Origin: an uncultured Collinsella sp. | Lineage (GTDB): Bacteria; Actinomycetota; Coriobacteriia; Coriobacteriales; Coriobacteriaceae | DNA length: 21,798 nt | Direction: 5' to 3' | Assembly: GCA_900549025.1 (NCBI GenBank) | Contig: URMZ01000028.1 | Location: forward strand, 1-21,798 | Part shown: positions 15,288 to 21,708 of the stretch, in pieces | Numbering within the stretch: position 1 is the first letter of the stretch | How the letters are laid out: the number at the start of each line of letters is the position of its first letter | Notes under the pieces: generated by a model | Database searches by the model: none | Told to the model about the DNA's origin: nothing | What the model saw: the letters and a program-made list of their open reading frames with translations, nothing else | Translations under genes and position numbers: made by a program

Positions 15288-16298
15288 CTACGCCCGCAGA
15301 TCCCTTACGCTGGAACGCTCGACCAACACGCCCGAGACGAGCGTACGACTTCTGGAGCTCGGGGCTTCCAGACCTGCGACGACCTCGTTAAGCGCACGGA
15401 TGCCCAGTTCGCGGTGGCGAAACTTCACCGACGTCAGAATCGAGTTGGGAATCGTCTTGTAGAGCTCATCGTCGAAGCCGATCACGGACACGTCGTCGGG
15501 CACATTGAGCCCTTTGTCACGTAGAGCCATCATCACGCCGTTTGCCATGCAGTCGTTAGCAGCGAGGACCGCCGTGCAATCGGGCTTATCGGCAAGCACA
15601 AGGCCCGCGGCATAGCCACTATCCGCATTCCAATCGCCTTGCAGAGGCTCGGGCGGCTCAATGCCACGTGCCTCGAGTGCCGCTCGCCAACCTTTCATAC
15701 GGCACTGGCTCGACAGTGACTCTTTCTTACCAGAGACGAAGTACACGTTCTTGTGCCCGTGGTTCAAGAAGTACTCGCACGCCATGCGCGCGCCGCCCTC
15801 TTGGTCGTCACTGACGGTAGAGCAGGTAGGATGTTCCATCGGTGTGATAATCACCGTCTTGAGGTCTTTCGGCGCCTCAAAGGTATCAAAGTCATCGACC
15901 ATCTGGCGCAGGTTGAAAATCATGCCGTCGACGGGGAGCTGCGACATCCTACGCGCCGCTTCGGCAAGGGTCATCTTCTCCCCCGCCCGCTTTTTGATCA
16001 TCGTAAGAGCAAAGCCTCGCTCTTCGGCGGCATCGGCGATACCGTCGATCATGTCCACGGCACCGCCCGACAAGTGGAACAGCACGACGCCGATGCACCC
16101 GTAACGGCCCAACTTGAGCGAACGCGCGGCAAAGTTGGCTCGAAACCCGAGCGCCTCCATGGCCGAATGAACCTTATCGCGTGTCGACTCTCGCACGCTA
16201 TCGGGCTCGTTAATCACGCGCGAAACCGTCTTGAGAGAAACACCAGCGGCAATCGCCACATCATTCATTGAGACATTTTTCTTGTCCATCGTTGCCAC
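15288..16298 (-). CDS. LacI-family repressor of module 3
   Basis: Regulator of 336 aa. The LacI helix-turn-helix NDVAIAAGVSLKTVSRVINE (about 12-31) is followed by the hinge RANFAARSLKLGR and an effector domain with LPVDGMIFNLRQM, GDWNADSGYA, LAANDCMANG and VIGFDDELYK. The start is a GTG with GGAG 5 nt upstream; an ATG three codons later lacks good spacing. It diverges from lacE3-lacG3 (16573-19849). The residues matching LacI 17-18 are Leu-Lys, unlike both paralogues. A perfect 24-bp palindrome in the divergent region is its probable operator. No copy is seen right next to its own start. Array B begins 15 bp beyond the stop codon. It is the most divergent of the three repressors. Confidence 0.92.
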   Translation of the reverse strand: MATMDKKNVSMNDVAIAAGVSLKTVSRVINEPDSVRESTRDKVHSAMEALGFRANFAARSLKLGRYGCIGVVLFHLSGGAVDMIDGIADAAEERGFALTMIKKRAGEKMTLAEAARRMSQLPVDGMIFNLRQMVDDFDTFEAPKDLKTVIITPMEHPTCSTVSDDQEGGARMACEYFLNHGHKNVYFVSGKKESLSSQCRMKGWRAALEARGIEPPEPLQGDWNADSGYAAGLVLADKPDCTAVLAANDCMANGVMMALRDKGLNVPDDVSVIGFDDELYKTIPNSILTSVKFRHRELGIRALNEVVAGLEAPSSRSRTLVSGVLVERSSVRDLRA

Positions 16299-16427
16299 TG
16301 CTTCTCCAGTCGGTTTTACATCGCTTGTTTTTGCGTTCTAGCATACACTACCTGCCTGACTGATAAATCAACCGTTTACCGAACAATATCGACCGCTCAC
16401 CCGTATATCCTTGTTGCTCTTCCAAAA

Positions 16428-16445
16428 ATGTCTTACGTTGTCATT
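16428..16445. promoter_or_regulatory. Module 3 secondary half-operator
   Basis: ATGTCTTACGTTGTCATT has a perfect right half (GTTGTCATT) and a weak left half of the module 3 palindrome. Its centre is 23 bp from that of the main site, resembling the 22-bp tandem spacing in module 2. Confidence 0.5.
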
Positions 16446-16447
16446 AA

Positions 16448-16471
16448 CGAAATGACAACGTTGTCATTTCG
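16448..16471. promoter_or_regulatory. Module 3 operator, perfect 24-bp palindrome
   Basis: CGAAATGACAAC is followed directly by its exact reverse complement. The inner 18 bp (AATGACAAC and its complement) align with the operators of modules 1 and 2 and share the ACGT centre and AATG/CATT ends. It is 102 bp upstream of lacE3. GAACAATATCGACC (16381) is also in this gap. Confidence 0.8.
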
Positions 16472-16476
16472 CAATG

Positions 16477-16495
16477 CCTTCCTTTAGCAGGAAGG
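16477..16495 (+). other. Small hairpin in the lacE3 leader
   Basis: CCTTCCT (16477-16483) pairs with AGGAAGG (16489-16495) around a 5-nt loop, just downstream of the module 3 palindrome. It could be a leader-RNA structure or chance. Confidence 0.3.
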
Positions 16496-16572
16496 TTTCC
16501 GGGCAGTCCTGACCATCCATCGACGACCAGTTCCATCCACATGCATCGCGCATCAAGTAGCAAAGGAGCTCT

Positions 16573-18351
16573 ATGGACGCCATCGTAAAGATGCTCGAAA
16601 AGCATCAACCGTTCTTTGAGAAGATCTCGAGGAACATATACCTCCAGGCCATCAAGGACGGATTCCTTGGGTGCATGCCCATTGTCCTCACCTCTTCGAT
16701 CTTTCTGCTCATTGCCACCCTTCCCGGCGTAGTCGGCGTCACGCTGCCCCAGCCGCTCATCGACTGGTGCAACAAGCTCTACAACTTCACCATGGGCGTC
16801 ATGGGCATCATGGTTGCCGGCACCACTGCCAAGAACTTCACGGCTTCCATGAACCGTCGCATGCCCGCCGGCAAAGTGCTCAACGACGGTTCCACCATGG
16901 TGGCCGCCCAGTGCAGCATGCTACTGCTCGCAGTCACGCAGTTCACCACCAAGTTCAACGGCTCCGAGCTTTCGGTCTTCGATTGCACCAGCATGGGCAC
17001 GCGCGGTCTGTTCTCGGCCTATATCGCCGCGTTCATTACCGTGTGGGTCTATAAGTTCTGCGTCTCGCGCGATCTGACCATTAAGCTGCCTAAGGAGGTC
17101 CCGGGCGCCATCGCTCAGAACTTCCGCGACATCATCCCCTTTGGCGGTGCTGTCATCATCTGCGGCATCATCGATGTCGTCGTGCGCAACCTCATGGGCG
17201 TTCCGTTCTCCGAGCTGCTTATCAAACTGCTCTCCCCGCTCTTCACCGCTGCAGAAACCTATCCTGGCCTTATCCTTATCCAGGCAGCCACCGCGTTCTT
17301 CTGGTTTATCGGCGTCCACGGCCCCTCGATCGTCCAGCCGGGCATCGACCCCATCCGTCTTGCCAACCAGGCCGAGAACCTGCAGGTTCTGCTGGCCGGT
17401 GGCCACCCCGCCCACTCCCTCACCTTTAACATGTCGCTCGTGGGTGAGTTCGGCGGCACCGGCGCCACGTTCATCGTGCCGCTTCTGCTGATTCTCTTTA
17501 TGAAGTCCAAGCAGCTCAAGGCCGTCGGTAAGGCCTCGATTGTTCCTGTTGCCTTCGCCGTCAACGAACCGCTGCTCTTTGGCGCGCCGATGATCCTTAA
17601 CCCCTACATGCTCATCCCCTTTGTTGCCGCCGGTTGCGTCAACGTGAGTGTTGCCAAGTTCTTTATCGATAACGTGGGCATGAACGGCTTCTCCTTCGTG
17701 GTGCCTTGGGCTACCCCTGCCCCCATCGGCATCTTCATCACCACGAACTTCCAGCTTATCGCCCTGGTATTTGTCGCGATTATCATCTTGCTGGACGCCA
17801 TCATCTACCTGCCGTTCTTGAAGGCATACGATAAGCTGCTCTGCGACCAGGAGGCCGAGCGCGCCGCCGAGCTGGGTCTCGAGTCCGATGGTGCCGCTGC
17901 CATCGCCGCCAACGCCCCTGCGCCCGCTGTCGAGCAGGCTACCGCTTCCGTCGAGACGACTGTTGCCGCCGCCGACAACAAGCCTGTCGTCGATCAGCCC
18001 GAGCCCGCTGCCGATGCATCCGCCAAGAAGGATGTCGATGGCCTGAAGGTCCTCGTCCTGTGCGCCGGCGCCGGCACCTCTGCCATGCTCGCCAACGCCA
18101 TCAAGGAAGGTGCCGCACAGACCGGAGAGAACATCGCTTCCTCCGCAGGCGCCTATGGACAGCACACTGCCATCATGGATCAGTACGACGTTATCGTGCT
18201 TGCCCCGCAGGTCCGTAGCTACTACAACGACATGAAGGCCGACACCGATCGCCTGGGCATTAAGCTGCTCGCCCCGCGCGGCAAGGAATACATCGACCTT
18301 ACCCGCGACCCCGCTGGCGCCATCAAGTGGCTCCGCGAGAACCTCGACTAG
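16573..18351 (+). CDS. lacE: Lactose-family PTS enzyme IICB, module 3
   Basis: Membrane permease of 592 aa. The IIC domain (about 1-425) has His249 in VHGPS and Glu332 in VNEPLLFGAP. The linker is long and rich in Ala, Val and Glu (about 435-485). IIB follows with phospho-accepting Cys497 in VLVLCAGAGTSAML. AAAGGAG about 6 nt upstream supports the start. It is the first gene of module 3, 76 nt before lacG3. It resembles lacE2 closely in both IIC and IIB. No IIA domain is present. The paired lacG3 implies import and phosphorylation of a beta-galactoside, but which one cannot be told from sequence. Confidence 0.92.
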   Translation: MDAIVKMLEKHQPFFEKISRNIYLQAIKDGFLGCMPIVLTSSIFLLIATLPGVVGVTLPQPLIDWCNKLYNFTMGVMGIMVAGTTAKNFTASMNRRMPAGKVLNDGSTMVAAQCSMLLLAVTQFTTKFNGSELSVFDCTSMGTRGLFSAYIAAFITVWVYKFCVSRDLTIKLPKEVPGAIAQNFRDIIPFGGAVIICGIIDVVVRNLMGVPFSELLIKLLSPLFTAAETYPGLILIQAATAFFWFIGVHGPSIVQPGIDPIRLANQAENLQVLLAGGHPAHSLTFNMSLVGEFGGTGATFIVPLLLILFMKSKQLKAVGKASIVPVAFAVNEPLLFGAPMILNPYMLIPFVAAGCVNVSVAKFFIDNVGMNGFSFVVPWATPAPIGIFITTNFQLIALVFVAIIILLDAIIYLPFLKAYDKLLCDQEAERAAELGLESDGAAAIAANAPAPAVEQATASVETTVAAADNKPVVDQPEPAADASAKKDVDGLKVLVLCAGAGTSAMLANAIKEGAAQTGENIASSAGAYGQHTAIMDQYDVIVLAPQVRSYYNDMKADTDRLGIKLLAPRGKEYIDLTRDPAGAIKWLRENLD

Positions 18352-18366
18352 GTTCCTCCCTCTGTT

Positions 18367-18393
18367 GGTGCCCGGATCCCCAGTTCGGGCACC
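18367..18393 (+). other. Intercistronic hairpin between lacE3 and lacG3
   Basis: GGTGCCCG (18367-18374) pairs with CGGGCACC (18386-18393) around an 11-nt loop, with no T-run. The gap between lacE and lacG in each of the three modules carries a hairpin of this sort, but the sequences differ. Confidence 0.5.
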
Positions 18394-18427
18394 TCTCCCT
18401 ATTCGAATCCCACAGAAAGGATGACTC

Positions 18428-19849
18428 ATGACCAACCCCATGCAGTTCCCCGACGGCTTTGTGTTTGGCGGCGCCACCGCCGCTTACCAGGTTGAGGGCG
18501 AGACCCGCACGCACGGCAAGGGCAAAGTGCCCTGGGACGATTTCCTGGCAGCTCAGGGTCGCTTCTCCCCCGATCCCGCAAGCGATTTCTACAACAAGTA
18601 CCCGGTCGATATCGACCTGTGCCAGCGCTTCGGCATCAACGGTATCCGCGTCTCCATCGCTTGGAGCCGCATCTTCCCCAACGGCACTGGCGAGATCAAC
18701 CACGAGGGTGTCGCCTTCTATCATGAGCTTTTCGCCACCTGCAACAAAGCCGGCGTTATCCCCTATGTCACGCTCGATCACTTTGATACGCCCGAGGCCT
18801 TTTACCAGGACGGCGGCGAGGGCTTCCTGACGCGCACGACGATCGACGCCTTTGTCGAGTACGCCAAGTTCTGCTTTGCCGAGTTCACCGAGGTCAAGCA
18901 CTGGTTCACGTTTAACGAGATTCCCGCAACCGCCGAGGGCAGCTTTATCGTCGGCAACTGGCCGCACGGCGAGAAGTATCGCCTGGACAAGGCCTTCCAG
19001 CTCATGCACAACATGATGGTGGCCCACGCCAAGGCTGTCGTCGCCTTCCATGAGGGCGGCTTTGAGGGTGAGATCGGCATTGTCCAGAACCTGGAGCCCA
19101 AGTATCCCCTCGATCCCAACAGCGCTGCCGACTGCGAGGCCGCCCGCATGGCCGACGTCATCAACAACCGCTGGGTACTCGACGCCACCTTCCGTGGCCA
19201 CTATGCAGCCGACACCATGGAGGCTGCGACCAAGCTTGCCCATATCGCCGGCGGCGAGCTCGACGTCCGCGACGAGGACATCGCCGCGCTGACCGCCGCG
19301 CTCCCCTACAACGATTGCCTGGGCGTCAACACCTACAAGTGCCAGTTCCTGCGTGCCGCCGAGGGCGAAAACGACATCAACCACAATGGCACCGGCGACA
19401 AGGGCTCCTCGCGCTGGTTCCTCAAGGGCGTGGGCGAGTCATGCGTGCGCGAAGGCGTTCCCACCACCGATTGGGACTGGATCATCTATCCCGAGGGCCT
19501 CTACGACCTGCTGCTCCGCATTAAGAACGATTACCCCAACTACAAGAAGATCTACATCACCGAGAACGGCATGGGCTATAAGGACGACTTCGAGGACGGC
19601 TTTATCGATGACGCCCCTCGCATCGACTACATGCGTCAGCATCTCGCATGGATCCTCAAGGCAATCGACGGCGGCGTGAACGTCGACGGTTACTTCGTGT
19701 GGTCGCTGCAGGACCAGTTCTCCTGGACCAACGGCTATAACAAGCGCTATGGCCTGTTCTACATCGACTTTGAGACCCAGAAGCGCTATCCCAAGGCGAG
19801 CGCGTACTGGTACAAGAACGTCTCGGAGACCGGCCTGCTTATGGCCTAA
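18428..19849 (+). CDS. lacG: 6-phospho-beta-galactosidase (GH1), module 3
   Basis: GH1 phospho-glycosidase of 473 aa, expected to release galactose-6-phosphate in the cytoplasm. Acid/base Glu164 is in TFNEI and nucleophile Glu379 in ITENGMGYKD. The galactoside/phosphate signature is Ser432-Trp433...Lys439-X-Tyr441 in SWTNGYNKRY. AAAGGA about 8 nt upstream fits the start. It is very close to lacG1 over its whole length, including QVEGETRTHGKGK, GRFSPDPASDFYN and the RIFPNGTGEIN stretch, whereas the neighbouring lacE3 is closest to lacE2. A small difference from its paralogues is TLDHFDTP where they have LHHFD; the second, conserved His is kept. A strong terminator follows. Confidence 0.93.
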   Translation: MTNPMQFPDGFVFGGATAAYQVEGETRTHGKGKVPWDDFLAAQGRFSPDPASDFYNKYPVDIDLCQRFGINGIRVSIAWSRIFPNGTGEINHEGVAFYHELFATCNKAGVIPYVTLDHFDTPEAFYQDGGEGFLTRTTIDAFVEYAKFCFAEFTEVKHWFTFNEIPATAEGSFIVGNWPHGEKYRLDKAFQLMHNMMVAHAKAVVAFHEGGFEGEIGIVQNLEPKYPLDPNSAADCEAARMADVINNRWVLDATFRGHYAADTMEAATKLAHIAGGELDVRDEDIAALTAALPYNDCLGVNTYKCQFLRAAEGENDINHNGTGDKGSSRWFLKGVGESCVREGVPTTDWDWIIYPEGLYDLLLRIKNDYPNYKKIYITENGMGYKDDFEDGFIDDAPRIDYMRQHLAWILKAIDGGVNVDGYFVWSLQDQFSWTNGYNKRYGLFYIDFETQKRYPKASAYWYKNVSETGLLMA

Positions 19850-19871
19850 CTTTTGCCGCATACCCCCTGTC

Positions 19872-19918
19872 GGCCGCATGCGAATCCCTCCACGGGTTCG
19901 CATGCGGCCTATTTTTTT
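19872..19918 (+). terminator. Intrinsic terminator of module 3
   Basis: A 13-bp perfect stem (GGCCGCATGCGAA, 19872-19884, with 19897-19909) is followed by TA and seven T. It lies 22 nt after the lacG3 stop, and array C begins 18 bp further on. Confidence 0.92.
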
Positions 19919-19936
19919 GCTCGGCCCGTGCAGGCC

Positions 19937-20160
19937 GTTTGTCTCGATTTGTAACATCTAGCAGGGATTTTCAATCCTAACTGTTATAGATTTAGACGAA
20001 CGGGCGACCAGGGCTGAAAGATCTCAATCTGTAACACGTAGCCCACTTTCGACCGTCTAACTGTTACAGATCGAGACAAACGCCACAGGTCAATCCCTTT
20101 AATCTCAATCTGTAACATCTAGCCGAGTTTTTCGATCCCAACTGTTACAGATTGAGACGA
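19937..20160. repeat. Palindromic repeat array C (3 units)
   Basis: Units C1 19937-20001, C2 20020-20081 and C3 20101-20160 have a period of about 81 bp. The arms are CTGTAACA (TTGTAACA in C1) and TGTTACAG (TGTTATAG in C1), always 25 nt apart; the two C1 changes do not compensate each other. C1 is 65 nt long, as are A1 and B1, and begins with GTTTGTCTCGAT. C2 ends with GATCGAGACAAAC, so C1+C2 is bounded by long inverted repeats like array A. It fills the gap between the module 3 terminator and the toxin-antitoxin promoter. Here the flanking genes are co-directional, unlike at arrays A and B. Confidence 0.9.
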
Positions 20161-20185
20161 TTCGACGGTACCGGTCGCTTGGACA

Positions 20186-20211
20186 CGTCGTGGTACAATT
20201 ATGCCACGACG
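20186..20211 (+). promoter_or_regulatory. Toxin-antitoxin promoter inside an inverted repeat
   Basis: CGTCGTGG (20186-20193) and CCACGACG (20204-20211) are perfect inverted arms. Between them lies TACAAT (20194-20199), preceded by TGG, an extended -10 box; no good -35 is present. The arrangement fits autorepression by the antitoxin or the complex. AAAGGAGG for the antitoxin gene follows directly. Confidence 0.7.
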
Positions 20212-20225
20212 CAAAGGAGGTACCC

Positions 20226-20492
20226 ATGTCCGCTTGTGTGCCCGTCCGAGACATGAAGGACACTGCCACATTCACCGCACTTGTTGAGTCTGAGCGCGAC
20301 GTCACCGTAACTAAGAACGGCTACGAGGCCATGCACTGCATCAGCAGCGACCAGTATCGCCTCATGCAAGAAGAAATCGCCAAGGCAAAACTACTGTCTC
20401 GTATGATGTTGGCAGAAGACGAAATATCGCAAGGCGACTACAGCGACTACGACTCCTTCGCGACCGCGATACGAGACAAATATGACCTATAA
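20226..20492 (+). CDS. Antitoxin of the Phd/YefM type
   Basis: An 88-aa protein that should bind and neutralise the downstream toxin and repress their shared promoter. The N-terminal pattern VPVRDMKDTATFTALVES followed by VTVTKNGYEAM is typical of Phd/YefM antitoxins. The C-terminal half (from about residue 45) is acidic and probably the toxin-binding, flexible part. The start is set by AAAGGAGG about 6 nt upstream; an ATG 36 nt earlier lies inside the operator. It overlaps the toxin gene by 11 nt, implying translational coupling. The family call rests on pattern recognition, and RelB-like naming is possible. Confidence 0.82.
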   Translation: MSACVPVRDMKDTATFTALVESERDVTVTKNGYEAMHCISSDQYRLMQEEIAKAKLLSRMMLAEDEISQGDYSDYDSFATAIRDKYDL

Positions 20493-20787
20493 CGTCGTTA
20501 TACTCAAAAGCGCGCGATATGAGTACGAGAGTATCGTCGGGTACCTTGCTCAAATCCTCAAGAATCCGCGTGCAGCAGGCAATTTTGTCGCTGAGTTTGA
20601 ATATCAGCTTGATCTGCTTCGCGAGCAGCCGCTCCTACGTCCCCTCTCGCATATGCAAGAGCTGGCGGCACGTAATTACCGATCGTTTCCCGTCAACAAC
20701 TACGTGTGCCTTTATAAGTTTGAGCACGAAACAATCTATATCGCTCACATCTTTCATCAGTCACAGGACTACGCCCGCCTGGTCTAA
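20482..20787 (+). CDS. RelE/ParE-superfamily toxin
   Basis: A 101-aa protein of RelE/ParE size and shape. It has a short first strand (YNVVILKSA), a two-helix region (about 12-50), then strands ending in NNYVCLYKFEHETIYIAHIFHQSQDYARLV, which fits the usual C-terminal RelE/ParE pattern. RelE-like members cut mRNA at the ribosome and ParE-like ones poison gyrase; the sequence does not let me decide between them. It starts within the antitoxin gene (11-nt overlap), the normal type II antitoxin-toxin order. No terminator is obvious in the 98 nt before the convergent regulator gene. Confidence 0.83.
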   Translation: MTYNVVILKSARYEYESIVGYLAQILKNPRAAGNFVAEFEYQLDLLREQPLLRPLSHMQELAARNYRSFPVNNYVCLYKFEHETIYIAHIFHQSQDYARLV

Positions 20788-20885
20788 CCCACAAGCTGAA
20801 TACTTGGCCCGAGCACATTTGCGCGTCAACGTGAAGCGGTAATCCCCGCGCCGACAGGGGGCAGAAGTATCGCCTGCTACGTTAG

Positions 20886-21650
20886 CTAGCAAATGATCTG
20901 CGTATGCTCCTCGATGGCGGCGCGATCCTCGGCGGCGATACTCGGCTCGCACACCACGGCGTCCAAATTGTCCAGACGACAGAAGGTGTAGAAGTCGCGC
21001 TTGCCGATCTTGCTGGAGTCGGCGATCAGATAGCGCGAGTCGGCCTTGCTAAAGGCGAGCTGCTGGATACGACCCTCATCCATATTAGACGTAGACACGT
21101 CGCCATCCAGAATGCCGTTGGCGCCGATAAACGCCGCATCGATACCCAGCGCACGCAGAGTATCCTCGGCCGTTGGCCCCACAAAAGCGGCGGTGCGGCG
21201 ACGGTACATACCGCCCACGAGGCACAGGTCGCAGTCTTCGCGCGCCTCGAGCAGGTTAAACACCGAAAGCGAATTAGTCACGATGCGCAGGCGAAACGCC
21301 GGCAGCATCGAGGCCATCTGCTCCACCGTAGTGCCCGTGCCCAAAAAGATGGTCGAGCCCTCCTCGATGAGCTCCACGGCGCGGCGCGCGATCTGCAGCT
21401 TTTCCTCGGCATGCTTGGTGCGCTTTTCGCTGTGCGAATACTCGTGGCGCAACATAGCGTGGGGACGGCCCTGTGCACTACGGGCTCCTCCGTGCACGCG
21501 TTCAATCTCGCCCAGGCTCGCAAGTTCTTCGAGGTCGCGGCGGATCGTCATATCCGAGACACCTAACGCATCCGAAATCTCCTTGACCGAGACCGTGCCC
21601 TGCTCATCGAGCAGCTGACGAACCTTATCCTGTCGCTCTGCCTTAATCAC
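20886..21650 (-). CDS. lacR: DeoR-family regulator, probably LacR
   Basis: A 254-aa DeoR/GlpR-type repressor. The N-terminal winged helix-turn-helix is RQDKVRQLLDEQGTVSVKEI...GVSDMTIRRDLEEL (about 6-42) and VHGGAR follows. The C-terminal sugar-phosphate sensor has GSTIFLGTGTTVEQMA, IVTNSLSVFN, LVGGMYRR and FIGANGI. In lactococci LacR is a DeoR protein that senses tagatose-6-phosphate and represses the lac operon. Here the link rests on a motif shared by its own upstream region, lacA and lacF. The start is GTG with GAGGA 7 nt upstream. It is convergent with the toxin-antitoxin pair. Another sugar-phosphate DeoR role remains possible. Confidence 0.8.
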   Translation of the reverse strand: MIKAERQDKVRQLLDEQGTVSVKEISDALGVSDMTIRRDLEELASLGEIERVHGGARSAQGRPHAMLRHEYSHSEKRTKHAEEKLQIARRAVELIEEGSTIFLGTGTTVEQMASMLPAFRLRIVTNSLSVFNLLEAREDCDLCLVGGMYRRRTAAFVGPTAEDTLRALGIDAAFIGANGILDGDVSTSNMDEGRIQQLAFSKADSRYLIADSSKIGKRDFYTFCRLDNLDAVVCEPSIAAEDRAAIEEHTQIIC

Positions 21651-21681
21651 GATGAATCCTCGCCGTTCTTTGCGCGCATAT

Positions 21682-21708
21682 CATTCAAACAGTAACGAAC
21701 AAATTGTA
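21682..21708 (-). promoter_or_regulatory. Promoter and LacR-like site of the deoR-type gene
   Basis: On the minus strand TGATACAAT gives an extended -10 box (TACAAT, 21703-21708 on the complement). The motif CATTCAAACAGTAAC (21682-21696) lies just downstream of it, where the transcript should start, a good place for autorepression. It matches the lacA upstream site at 14 of 15 positions. Confidence 0.6.

Noticed and set aside
8409..19849. 6-phospho-beta-glucosidases and cellobiose PTS
   Set aside because: All three GH1 proteins have Trp after the phosphate-site Ser, the LacG-type residue, and lacAB downstream metabolism uses galactose-6-phosphate. The gluco alternative cannot be fully excluded.
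9960..20160. CRISPR array
   Set aside because: Units are palindromes about 62 nt long with short, partly shared spacers (GGTCAATCC recurs), and no cas genes are present.
20788..20885. Search for a terminator between the toxin gene and the convergent regulator
   Set aside because: No convincing stem with T-run was found; the CCCCGCGCC...GGGGG stretch pairs poorly.
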